Source: Clostridia bacterium
GTDB taxonomy: Bacteria; Bacillota; Clostridia; Christensenellales; Aristaeellaceae
Length of the DNA: 63,864 nt
NCBI GenBank assembly: GCA_017523615.1
Contig: JAFWWK010000077.1
Coordinates: 1 to 63,864 of the forward strand
Direction: 5' to 3'
A program made the translations under genes and the position numbers. Below the pieces are notes generated by a model. That model was not told where the DNA came from, searched no databases, and was given only the letters and a program-made list of their open reading frames with translations. Shown piece by piece: positions 7,473-15,875 of the stretch (position 1 is its first letter; every line of letters begins with the position of its first letter).

Positions 7473-8444
7473 TTATTTCACCGCTGCTTCTTCCGTTCCG
7501 TCGCCGCAGAAACGGCGGATGACCAGCGGCCAGAGCGCAACTGCAAAAAAGAGCATGATGAACCGGGCGGCAAAATTGCCCCAGTGCTTTCCGAGAAGGG
7601 GAATGACCGTGCCCCCGGCGAAATAGTACTTCCATCCGTAAAGGATCCCCAGGCCGACGCCTACTAAAAGCGGCAAGAGTTTCGATCCCTTCGGCACCCG
7701 GAAATGGATATAATGCCGCTCCACGTAACTTCCGATCAACAGGCCGAACGCCGCACCGCAGGCCTTGAAGGCGTCGTTCATCATCGATTTCGGGTCCACC
7801 AGCAGCTTCCCGTCCTCCGCAAGATCCATGGGATAGGATTTAAGCGTGATATAGAGCAGCGAACCGATCACGAACAGGATGCCGACGACGGTCATGATAT
7901 CCGCCCGCTTCTCATTTTCACCCATCCATTTCATCAACAGGCCCGCCAGCCAGACGACAATAAGCGCTTCAGCGATGCCCACGACCACGTCCTGCGGCGT
8001 ATGCACGCCCAGGAAATTGCGGGAAAAACCGGTCAGCAGGATCAGGACGATGCAGAGAACAGCCAGCCATCTTTTCTTTTTCCAAACGGCGACGGCCGCG
8101 GTGCCGTAGACCGCCCCGGCGCTCTGGGAATGCCCGCTGGGAAAAGAATAACCGGTTGCCGCCGTCTTCGAATCTCCGGCGGGAACGATCTTATCCGACC
8201 TGATCCAGGGACGGTAAGCGCAGACAGTCAGCTTGATGATGCCGTTCAGCAGTTCGCCGAAGGTATGGGTGAGCATAAAACGGTATCCCCATTTCCGGCT
8301 GAGGCCCCAGAAGATCACGAAGGGCAGCAGCGGCATGATCTCCACCGCGAATTTGCTCAGCGCGTTAAAGAATTCATCGAAGATACCTCCGGTGGCGGCG
8401 CGAAGATCCTGCAGCCACAGGAGGTATTGCAGATCGAGAGGCAT
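7473..8444 (-). CDS. PAP2-family membrane phosphatase
   Basis: The 323-residue integral membrane protein has all three PAP2 motifs: K-x6-RP (KLTVCAYRPW, about residue 73), PSGH (SFPSGHS, about 101) and SR-x5-H (SRNFLGVHTPQD, about 145). Several hydrophobic helices flank the motifs and extend to the C-terminus. The family removes phosphate from lipid phosphates such as phosphatidic acid or undecaprenyl diphosphate, with the active site on the outer membrane face. The extra C-terminal membrane half makes it longer than minimal PAP2 enzymes. The ATG at 8444 has AGGAG 9 nt upstream. The substrate cannot be fixed from sequence. Confidence 0.88.
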   Translation of the reverse strand: MPLDLQYLLWLQDLRAATGGIFDEFFNALSKFAVEIMPLLPFVIFWGLSRKWGYRFMLTHTFGELLNGIIKLTVCAYRPWIRSDKIVPAGDSKTAATGYSFPSGHSQSAGAVYGTAAVAVWKKKRWLAVLCIVLILLTGFSRNFLGVHTPQDVVVGIAEALIVVWLAGLLMKWMGENEKRADIMTVVGILFVIGSLLYITLKSYPMDLAEDGKLLVDPKSMMNDAFKACGAAFGLLIGSYVERHYIHFRVPKGSKLLPLLVGVGLGILYGWKYYFAGGTVIPLLGKHWGNFAARFIMLFFAVALWPLVIRRFCGDGTEEAAVK

Positions 8445-8529
8445 GTTTTTTCACTCCTGTCTTTTTGTTCTATGCTGTCGGCTTTTCCATATATCCGTCC
8501 CCAGTCCCCTACATATCGGATATTCGCCC

Positions 8530-8751
8530 TTATGCCTCCCGGTCGAACAGCGTGCAGCCCATTTCCCTGAACTGGGTTATTTTGTCCCGGATCACCTGGG
8601 GCTCCACGCGGAAGCGGGAGGCAAGGCAGTCCGTACAGTAAAGATCCTTCGTACCCCGGCCGATCAGCCTTGCGGTCACCGCAGCCTCGTCCCGGGTGAG
8701 CATCCGTCCGCAGCGGCGGCACGGGCTGCCCAGGGGATCGGAGCCCCTCAC
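8530..8751 (-). CDS. Small zinc-ribbon-like protein
   Basis: The GTG at 8751 overlaps the alpha-galactosidase TGA by 4 nt (GTGA), so translation is probably coupled. The 73-residue product has CRRCG near the start and YCTDC about 25 residues later, a likely zinc-binding CxxC...CxxC pair, followed by a helical RVEPQVIRDKITQFREMGC segment that could bind nucleic acid or a partner. I do not recognise a named family. Confidence 0.6.
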   Translation of the reverse strand: MRGSDPLGSPCRRCGRMLTRDEAAVTARLIGRGTKDLYCTDCLASRFRVEPQVIRDKITQFREMGCTLFDREA

Positions 8752-9914
8752 AGCTTTTTCAGGTGCCCGATAAAGATCCTGCAGTCATGGGCCTTCACCT
8801 CGGGGGTCAGATAATCGCGGACGGAGGTCATCTCCTCCCCGGTGAACACGTCCCTCAGGTCCATGCCGAAGCCGCTCTGCCAGGGCAGTCCGGCGTTGGC
8901 GAAGGTGAAGGTGATCTGCCCGTCGGCGTCGGACAGGTTGAAAAGCCCAATGGCAAATTCGTTGTCCGACAGATGCCGGATGAACGAAAGCGCACTGTCC
9001 CACGGAATGGTCCACCAGTCGGTGCTGCCGTACTGGGGCCGGCCATGATAGATCTGGTAGGGCGGGCGGCATTCCCTGTCCTGGTTGATGCGGATAAGGT
9101 CTTTGTTTTGCGTAAGCCCCCTGCAGAATTCGTTCATGTTCCTAAGGTCCCCGCCCAGCATCAGCGGCACGCCGAAGAAGGACCAAAGGCCGAACTGGGT
9201 GCGGTAATCGCTGTCGGTGCACTTGTCTCCCAGGGCAACGTTGCCCTTGCCGTACATACCCACGGTAAGCATATCGATGTCGTTGAAGCAGTAATTGCCA
9301 CTCATGCAAAAATTATCCAATTGGCTGCGCAGGATGTCGCGGAAGGAAACGAAATTGTCCTGGATGTCGCCGGTGGAGCGGTACATATGGGCGCCGATGG
9401 AGCGCATCCATTTCCAGGGCTCCTGCTGGCCCCAGTTGCAGGCGGAAAAGAGGATCTCCCTGCCCGACGCCTTCAGCGCCATGGACATGGTGATATACGC
9501 CGTTCTGCAGTCCGCCCCCGAAGGGAAATTGCAGAAATCGTATTTCAGGAAGTCCACGCCCCAGGAGGCGAACAGTGCCGCGTCCTCAAACTCGTGGCCG
9601 AAGGAAGACGGATAACCGCCGCAGGTCATGACCCCGGCGCAGGAATACATGCCGAATTTGAGGCCCCTGGAATGGACATAATCGGCCACGGCCTTCATAC
9701 CGTGGGGGAATTTGACGGGATCCGGGACCAGCTCGCCCCTCTCCCCGCGCCGCCTCAGGCTCCAGCAGTCGTCGATCACAAGATAGGTATACCCGGCGTC
9801 CCGGTACCCCTTGTCCGCCATGGCGTCCGCCATTTCCCGGATCAGAGCGTCGGAGATATTCGTGCCGAAGGTGTTCCAGCTGTTCCAGCCCATGGGGGGT
9901 GTCGTCGCGATCAT
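8748..9914 (-). CDS. Alpha-galactosidase, GH27 family (intracellular)
   Basis: It hydrolyses terminal alpha-galactosides such as those of raffinose-type sugars or galactomannan. The (beta/alpha)8 barrel starts with PPMGWNSWNTFG, then YTYLVIDDCW. The nucleophile Asp is in FLKYDFCN (about residue 122) and the acid/base Asp in NDIDML (about 215). I take ATG 9914 as the start because AAGGAG lies 8 nt upstream, while the GTG at 9923 abuts that site. The 388-residue length fits bacterial GH27. There is no signal peptide, so it acts on imported oligosaccharides. It overlaps the zinc-ribbon gene and lies just downstream of the MATE gene. Confidence 0.9.
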   Translation of the reverse strand: MIATTPPMGWNSWNTFGTNISDALIREMADAMADKGYRDAGYTYLVIDDCWSLRRRGERGELVPDPVKFPHGMKAVADYVHSRGLKFGMYSCAGVMTCGGYPSSFGHEFEDAALFASWGVDFLKYDFCNFPSGADCRTAYITMSMALKASGREILFSACNWGQQEPWKWMRSIGAHMYRSTGDIQDNFVSFRDILRSQLDNFCMSGNYCFNDIDMLTVGMYGKGNVALGDKCTDSDYRTQFGLWSFFGVPLMLGGDLRNMNEFCRGLTQNKDLIRINQDRECRPPYQIYHGRPQYGSTDWWTIPWDSALSFIRHLSDNEFAIGLFNLSDADGQITFTFANAGLPWQSGFGMDLRDVFTGEEMTSVRDYLTPEVKAHDCRIFIGHLKKL

Positions 9915-9931
9915 TGCATTCACTCCTTAAT

Positions 9932-11356
9932 CTACTTTAATTGAAAGCTTTTTTTCCACCTGCCGCGCGCATAAACGATGACCGTGATCGTCATGCCCAC
10001 CACCCAGGAGATAAGCAGGGACGAAAAGATGGCGTCCGGATGTCCGGTGGTCCATTCGGCGCTTTTTGTGGCGGCGGCGATGCCATAGGCCAGGGGCAAA
10101 CGCAGGATGACGGTGGTGAAAACGCCGATCCACATGGGGATCACCGTCTCTCCCGCACCGCGCATAACGCCCTGCAGCACCTGGGTCACCGCGAAGCACA
10201 GATATCCGAAGGCCAGCCATCTCAGTCCACGGGTCCCCAGGGATATGACGTCCTCGGTGGATGTGAACAGGGAGATCAGGTTCCTGCCCAGGAGCAGGAC
10301 GCACAGCACCAGGACCGCGCCTGTACCCAGGGCCAGCCTCAGCATGGCGCGGACGCCCGGCCCGAGGCGGTCCCGCCTCCCGGCGCCGATATTCTGCCCC
10401 ACATAGGTGGTGCTGGCGGTGCCCCAGGTGAAGTTGGGCATCATGGCAAAGCCGTCCACCCGCATCACCGCCACATTGGCGGCGATCATGGCCGTGCCCA
10501 TGGAGTTGGTCAGTCCCTGGACGATCATGGCGCTGGCGGAGAAGATCGCCTGGGTCATTCCCGCGGGCATGCCCAGACGGGTGAGGCGTATGACCAGGTC
10601 CTTGTCCGGACGCAGGGTGTCCTTGTTCAGGTCGATCACATTCTTCATCCGTACCAGGCGCACAAGACACAGGGCGCCCGATAGGAACTGGCTGATGATG
10701 GTGGCCAGCGCCGCGCCCGCGATCCCCATGCCGCGCACGAAAAGGAGGTCCAGAACGATGTTCAGAAGGCACGCCGCCACCAGGTAGCACAGCGGGGCCA
10801 CGCTGTCCCCCATGCCGCGCAGAACGCCGGAAAGGATATTGTAGGCGGAGGTCCCAAGGATCCCCAGGAAGATGATCTGCAGATAGATGACCGCCCCGGC
10901 ACCCACGTCCGGCGGCGGCTTCATGAGCCCGATAAGGAGGGGCGAAATGAAATATCCCGCCAGCATCATCACAATTCCCGACGCCAGGGTAAGAAAAATG
11001 GTGGAACCCACCGTGCGGCTGAGCTTTTCCCTGTTTTTTGCCCCGAAAAACTGGGCCGACAGGATGGACGCGCCGGTGGCGATCCCCATCAGCAGGACGA
11101 ACAGCAGGTTCATGATGGGGCCCGCGGTGCCCACCGCCGCCAGGGCCGTATCGCCGATGTAATTGCCGACGATGATGGAATCGGCGGTGTTGTACAATTG
11201 CTGGGCGAAATTGCCGATCAGAAGCGGTACCGAAAAACGCACGATCCCGCCAAAGGGATCGCCCGACGTCATATCCTGCACGCCAAAGAAGGCTTTCCCC
11301 GTCTTCACCTTCGGCTGGGATCCATGAGCTTCTTCCTTTTCCAGCCTGACTTTCAT
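9932..11356 (-). CDS. MATE-family efflux transporter
   Basis: The 474-residue polytopic protein has about 12 hydrophobic segments and the MATE N-lobe pattern VPLLIGNFAQQLYNTADSIIVGNYIG, followed by AAVGTAGPIMNLLFVLLMGIATGASI. The second half repeats the fold (GMPAGMTQAIFSASAMIVQGLTN). MATE proteins export cationic drugs and metabolites using Na+ or H+ gradients; the ligand here is unknown. It lies 17 nt upstream of the GH27 gene on the same strand, so the two may share a transcript, although the functional link is unclear. Confidence 0.9.
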   Translation of the reverse strand: MKVRLEKEEAHGSQPKVKTGKAFFGVQDMTSGDPFGGIVRFSVPLLIGNFAQQLYNTADSIIVGNYIGDTALAAVGTAGPIMNLLFVLLMGIATGASILSAQFFGAKNREKLSRTVGSTIFLTLASGIVMMLAGYFISPLLIGLMKPPPDVGAGAVIYLQIIFLGILGTSAYNILSGVLRGMGDSVAPLCYLVAACLLNIVLDLLFVRGMGIAGAALATIISQFLSGALCLVRLVRMKNVIDLNKDTLRPDKDLVIRLTRLGMPAGMTQAIFSASAMIVQGLTNSMGTAMIAANVAVMRVDGFAMMPNFTWGTASTTYVGQNIGAGRRDRLGPGVRAMLRLALGTGAVLVLCVLLLGRNLISLFTSTEDVISLGTRGLRWLAFGYLCFAVTQVLQGVMRGAGETVIPMWIGVFTTVILRLPLAYGIAAATKSAEWTTGHPDAIFSSLLISWVVGMTITVIVYARGRWKKSFQLK

Positions 11357-11425
11357 TCTTTACGATCTCCGTCCTTTCGCTGCATGCGCCCTGCGCGTTC
11401 CCTTCCGGGCCAAAGCGTGGCCGTT

Positions 11426-12226
11426 TCAGCTGCCGGTGGACCGGTAGCGCTTCAGCGCCATGCGGAAGACCTCCGCCATCGCAAAAAACACCGCCGCTCC
11501 GGAAAGAGGGCATACGAACACCGTCCATTCGGGCCAGGGGAACAGGGGTTTGTCAAGGATGAAGGAAGCCGGTATCTGGAGGGTCAGCGCAAAAGGCACG
11601 GCGGCGGTAAACAGCGTTCTTAACGGCCGGGGAAAGATGTCCACCGGATACTGGCAGGCGCTCCGGCCGCCGTAGGTCAGCGCGTTCACCAGCTCCACCG
11701 ATTTGACGCTGAAAATGCAGAAAACCGCCTCGATCAGGAACAGCCCAAGGATCAGCAGCATGCCGCAAAGGATGGCCTCGCCAAGGGCCAGAGCCTTGAG
11801 GAAGGTCCACCGCACATGGGAGGCCGCGCTGCCCATGCACAGCGCCGCGGTCCCCACCGCGACGCAGACGATCCGCCGCGGGTCGGCGTCGCTGCACAAA
11901 ACCTGGGTCAGGACGCCCCGGGGCCGCAGCAGCAATGTATCCAGCTGTCCGGACCGGACAATGGACGGGAACGTGCCGGTGACGCCGCGCCCAAGGAATT
12001 CCGTCAGGTAAAAAGTGATCGACATCATCCCGAAAAAAAAGTACAGATCCCCACCAGACCACCTGTCCAGGGTATCGAACCGGTCCACGATCAGGATGAC
12101 CGCCAGCATTTCCCCGCCCTCCATCACCAGTTGGGCGAGGGTCTGCATAAAAAAGGACAGGGGATACTGCATCCGTATCCGCATGTTCATGACTATGGAT
12201 TTGAGATACAGCCGAAGCGGGCCCAT
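11426..12226 (-). CDS. ABC-2 type exporter permease (COG3694-like)
   Basis: The 266-residue protein has about six membrane helices. It resembles the second permease of the ABC exporter type whose ATPase is COG4586-like: MNMRIRMQYPLSFF at the N-terminus, GGDLYFFFGMMSITFYLTEFLGRGV and SGQLDTLLLRP in the middle. It starts right after the stop of the other permease, with GGAGGGTGAAGG overlapping that stop, so the two are coupled. Together with the ATPase upstream it would form one exporter, probably for a small hydrophobic or toxic molecule; substrates of this group are mostly unassigned. Confidence 0.82.
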   Translation of the reverse strand: MGPLRLYLKSIVMNMRIRMQYPLSFFMQTLAQLVMEGGEMLAVILIVDRFDTLDRWSGGDLYFFFGMMSITFYLTEFLGRGVTGTFPSIVRSGQLDTLLLRPRGVLTQVLCSDADPRRIVCVAVGTAALCMGSAASHVRWTFLKALALGEAILCGMLLILGLFLIEAVFCIFSVKSVELVNALTYGGRSACQYPVDIFPRPLRTLFTAAVPFALTLQIPASFILDKPLFPWPEWTVFVCPLSGAAVFFAMAEVFRMALKRYRSTGS

Positions 12227-12229
12227 CCT

Positions 12230-13024
12230 TCACCCTCCCTGCAGGACCAGTTTTTCCCTGTTCCGCTTCCATAATTCCATACCGAGCAGCAAAAGGACTG
12301 CGGTCCAAAGGATCTGAATGCCCAGAACGGCCCCGACCGACGAGGTTTCACGGACGCCGGTATACAGCCGGATGGGAGCGTCCAGCATCTGGGTCCACGG
12401 CAGAAAGGAAAGAACGCGCTGCCACGCGTCGGGGAACAGGGTCAGGGGCAGGATATTCCCGGCCATCAGCGTCATCAGAAGGTTCAAAAGGGCCTGGACA
12501 CCGCGGGGATCCAGGGTGCGCATGGTGATCCCCATGGTGATGTTCTCCATCGCCGAGACGCACAAAAGCCCCAGCGCCAGGGAGGCAAGGGCGCAAAGAA
12601 GCGCTGTTGGAGACGCGGGCCGCATCAGACCCCAGCCCTTTGGCAGAAGGAGCGCAAAGACCATCATCGGAACGCCCCTGAGCAGGCTGCCGACAAGCTT
12701 CTGCGCCGTGATGCGCGCGTAATAAAACCGGTACATGTCCACCGGGCGGCACAGGTCGTAGGCGATGTCCCCGGTCCGTATCTTGTCAGCCAGATCATTG
12801 TCGGACGACAGGAGCATCCTGAAAAAAGCCTGCTGCAGCCACACGTAACTCACCACGGTTTCCAGCGGCAGCGCCTGGGGGCGGCTGCGGTACAGCGCCC
12901 GGTACAGTGAAACAAGGATCAGCCCGAAGAAGACCTGGCAGACGAATCCTCCCAGGACCGCCCCCCGGTACTGAAGCTCCATTTTTGCCCGCATGCCGAA
13001 TACGGCGCGGTACGCCCTGGTCAT
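12230..13024 (-). CDS. ABC-2 type exporter permease (COG4587-like)
   Basis: The 264-residue membrane protein starts at ATG 13024, which shares one base with the ATPase stop (TGATG); the GTG at 13027 is a less likely alternative. About six hydrophobic helices are seen. The segment SDNDLADKIRTGDIAYDLCRPVDMYRFYYAR is characteristic of this permease group. It pairs with the neighbouring 266-residue permease as a heterodimeric channel. Confidence 0.82.
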   Translation of the reverse strand: MTRAYRAVFGMRAKMELQYRGAVLGGFVCQVFFGLILVSLYRALYRSRPQALPLETVVSYVWLQQAFFRMLLSSDNDLADKIRTGDIAYDLCRPVDMYRFYYARITAQKLVGSLLRGVPMMVFALLLPKGWGLMRPASPTALLCALASLALGLLCVSAMENITMGITMRTLDPRGVQALLNLLMTLMAGNILPLTLFPDAWQRVLSFLPWTQMLDAPIRLYTGVRETSSVGAVLGIQILWTAVLLLLGMELWKRNREKLVLQGG

Positions 13025-13989
13025 CACAGTTCCATCTCCTGATACATTTTCGCGATCAGCCTGTCGGTGTCCTGCATCCGGGCGGTCAGCTCACGGATGG
13101 CGCCGGCGTCCTGCAAAAGGGCCAGCAGCTCCGCTGTCCTTACCCTGGCGGGATCATACATGACGCGGAAGGCATCCCCCTCCCTGCGCGCCTCGCAGCC
13201 CTCCGGCAGGACTGGCAGGGACACACCGCCGTCATACCGCACCGTGATGATCCTCACCGTGTCATAGCGGGAAAGCAGCTCCCCCAGATCCCCGTCAAAA
13301 AGCTTGCTGCCGTGCCCGAGCACCATCACCCGGGAGCACAGGGCCGCCACGTCCTCCATATCGTGGGTGGTCAGGAGGACGGTGGTCCTGTTCAGCCGGT
13401 TCTCCTCCTTCAGAAAATCACGGAGGGAAAGCTTGCTGACCGCGTCCAGGCCGATGGTCGGCTCGTCCAGGAAGAGCAGTTCAGGGCGGTGCAGAAGACT
13501 GCCGCATACCTCGGCCCGCATGCGCTGTCCCAGGCTCAACTGGCGCAGAGGAACGGAAAGAAGCTTTTCCAGCTCCAGCCGCGAAACGAGTTCATCCAGG
13601 CGCGCCTTCCAGTCCGCGTCCCGAAGGCGATAGATCTCCTTCAGAAGGGTAAAGCTGTCCATGATGGGCACGTCCCACCAAAGCTGCGTCCTCTGCCCGA
13701 AGACCACGCCGATGCGGCGCACGTGCTCCTTCCGGTCCCTCCAGGGAACGAGGCCGCCCACAGCAGCGGAGCCCCCGTCCGGCGTCAGGATGCCGGAAAG
13801 GATCTTGACCGTGGTGGATTTTCCCGCCCCGTTGGGGCCGATATAACCCACCAGTTCCCCTTTCTCCACGTCAAAGGAAACATCCTTCAGCGCCCGGACG
13901 GAGGTTTTTTCACGGAATAGGCTCCCTTTTTCCCTTTTTTTGCGGACCGTAAAGGTCTTTGTCAGGTCCCGGACCTCGATATAGCTCAT
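13024..13989 (-). CDS. ABC exporter ATP-binding protein (COG4586-like)
   Basis: I take ATG 13989 as the start because AAAGGA lies 6 nt upstream; the open frame runs further back without a better site. The 321-residue product has Walker A GPNGAGKST (about residue 50), the Q-loop region VVFGQRTQLWWDVP, signature LSLGQRMRAE, Walker B LLFLDEPTIGLD and H-loop TTHD. QRTQLWWDVP and a C-terminal regulatory stretch of about 80 residues are typical of the COG4586 subgroup. It energises the two permeases encoded next. Confidence 0.9.
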   Translation of the reverse strand: MSYIEVRDLTKTFTVRKKREKGSLFREKTSVRALKDVSFDVEKGELVGYIGPNGAGKSTTVKILSGILTPDGGSAAVGGLVPWRDRKEHVRRIGVVFGQRTQLWWDVPIMDSFTLLKEIYRLRDADWKARLDELVSRLELEKLLSVPLRQLSLGQRMRAEVCGSLLHRPELLFLDEPTIGLDAVSKLSLRDFLKEENRLNRTTVLLTTHDMEDVAALCSRVMVLGHGSKLFDGDLGELLSRYDTVRIITVRYDGGVSLPVLPEGCEARREGDAFRVMYDPARVRTAELLALLQDAGAIRELTARMQDTDRLIAKMYQEMEL

Positions 13990-14033
13990 TTTTTTCCTTT
14001 GTGGGCGCATCGGCCGTTTCACGGCCGCGCTTC

Positions 14034-15875
14034 TTATTCCGCACCCGCGGCCATATCCACCGTCATGCCCTCGTACTGGCGGGTGAAAAGCTCCCAGTAG
14101 TAGCCTTTTTTGTCCATCAGTTCCCTGTGGGTCCCGCGCTCGACGATCTTCCCGTCCCGGACGCACAGGATGGTGTCCGCGTCCACCACGGTGGAAAGCC
14201 GATGGGCGATCATAAAGCTGGTGCGTCCCCGGGTCACGGTTTTGATGGCCTGCTGGATGGTTTTTTCCGTGACAGTATCCACCGAGGACGTAGCCTCGTC
14301 CAATACCAGGATCCGCGGATCGGCCAGCAGCGCCCTGGCGAAGGACAAAAGCTGCCTTTCGCCGGTGGAAAGCATCGATCCGCCTTCCCCGACGTCGCTG
14401 TCCAGGCCGTTTCCCATTTTTTCCACCACCTTGTCGGCGTTCACCAGCCTGAGTTTTTCCATGATCTCCTCATCGGTGGCGTCGGGCCGGCCGTAGCGCA
14501 GGTTGTCCCTGACGGTGCCGCTGAACAGGTGGGGCGTCTGCAGGACGTAGCCGATGGAGGAGTGCAGCCAAAGCTGGCTGCGTTCCCTCGCGTCCCGCCC
14601 GTCGATCAGGACGGCGCCGGAGGTAGGCTCGTAAAAACGGCAGACCAGGTTGACCAGGGTGGTCTTGCCCGCGCCGGTCTCTCCGACGATGGCGACGCTG
14701 CTGCCCGCATCCACCTTCAGGCTGAAATGCTCCAGGACATATTCGTCCCCGTCGGGATATTTGAAGGTCACGTCGTTAAATTCCACGTCGCCGCGGATGG
14801 GTTCCCAGTTCTCCTTCTTCGGGCTGTAGGTATCCCCATATTTTTCGATGACCTCGGGCGTATCGCTCACGTTGCTGACGGTATCCATCAGCCCCGTGAA
14901 TCTTTCGATGTTGACCTGGATGGTGCTCAGTGCCGTCAGCACGTTGATGCAGTTCTGCAAAGGATCCATGATGCTGATCGCATAGGACATAAACACGGCC
15001 AGCGTCCCGATATGCATCACGCTGTCCCTGGTCATCTCGCCGCCCTTCCAGATCACCAGGGACAGCGCCATGGCGCTCATCAGGGATACGACAGCGCCGA
15101 TGGCAGTGGATGTCCTGGCGGCGCGGACGGAGGCTTTTTTCATTTCGCCGGTGTGCGCCGCGAAGTCCCCTTCCATGCGTTTTTCGATGTTCAGGGTCTT
15201 GATGGCCCTCACCCCGGTGATCCCCTCGTTGAAATCCCCGGAAATAACGCTGTTGAGCTCCCTGACCTTGCGGTTCCGTACGATCAGCCTGCGGCGGAAG
15301 AAGGCCGTGATCACCGCGGCGGATGCGGTCAGGCTCAGGGTCATCAGGGCCAGGCGCGCGTCGGTCACAAGCATCACAGCCGCCACGCACAGGACATAAG
15401 CGCCGCTCCAGGTCAGGTCCATCAGCTGCCATGAGACCATTTCGCCGATGCGTCCGGAATCGCTCATCACCCGGGCATGGATCCAGCCGACGCTGTTCTG
15501 GTTGAAATAGCTGAAGGAAAGCGTCTGCAAATGCCCGAAGGCCGCGTTCCTCAGATCCCTGTTCATCCACAGCTCCATGCGGCTGCAGGCCAGCGCGGTG
15601 TAATAATTGTTCCACACCTGGAAGGCAAGCACCAGGATATAGCCAAGGATCATCGGCGCAAATCCCGCCAGCGTACGCCCGGCGATGTTCACGTCGATCA
15701 TGTGCCGGTTGAAGAGCGGGTAGACCGAATCGATCAGGCTGGAGAGGAACCCCAGGAAGACCATCAGGACCATCCGCCACCGATAGGGTCGCGTATAAGG
15801 CAGGATCCGCGGGACGCCGAACCATTTGAGGCGGACCGTTTTTTCCGCCTGTTCGTTTTCCATGTATTCGCTCAT
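14034..15875 (-). CDS. Heterodimeric ABC exporter subunit B (canonical Walker B, altered signature)
   Basis: ATG 15875 follows GGGAGG and overlaps the preceding gene's TGA by 4 nt (ATGA). The 613-residue half-transporter has six N-terminal membrane helices and a C-terminal ATPase: Walker A GETGAGKTT (about residue 400), signature STGERQ in place of the usual SGGQ, Walker B ILVLDEATSSVD with catalytic Glu, and H-loop AHRLST. The combination matches one half of BmrCD/TM287-288-type exporters, in which one ATP site is degenerate. The partner is encoded just upstream. A multidrug or lipid export role is inferred from the family. Confidence 0.9.
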   Translation of the reverse strand: MSEYMENEQAEKTVRLKWFGVPRILPYTRPYRWRMVLMVFLGFLSSLIDSVYPLFNRHMIDVNIAGRTLAGFAPMILGYILVLAFQVWNNYYTALACSRMELWMNRDLRNAAFGHLQTLSFSYFNQNSVGWIHARVMSDSGRIGEMVSWQLMDLTWSGAYVLCVAAVMLVTDARLALMTLSLTASAAVITAFFRRRLIVRNRKVRELNSVISGDFNEGITGVRAIKTLNIEKRMEGDFAAHTGEMKKASVRAARTSTAIGAVVSLMSAMALSLVIWKGGEMTRDSVMHIGTLAVFMSYAISIMDPLQNCINVLTALSTIQVNIERFTGLMDTVSNVSDTPEVIEKYGDTYSPKKENWEPIRGDVEFNDVTFKYPDGDEYVLEHFSLKVDAGSSVAIVGETGAGKTTLVNLVCRFYEPTSGAVLIDGRDARERSQLWLHSSIGYVLQTPHLFSGTVRDNLRYGRPDATDEEIMEKLRLVNADKVVEKMGNGLDSDVGEGGSMLSTGERQLLSFARALLADPRILVLDEATSSVDTVTEKTIQQAIKTVTRGRTSFMIAHRLSTVVDADTILCVRDGKIVERGTHRELMDKKGYYWELFTRQYEGMTVDMAAGAE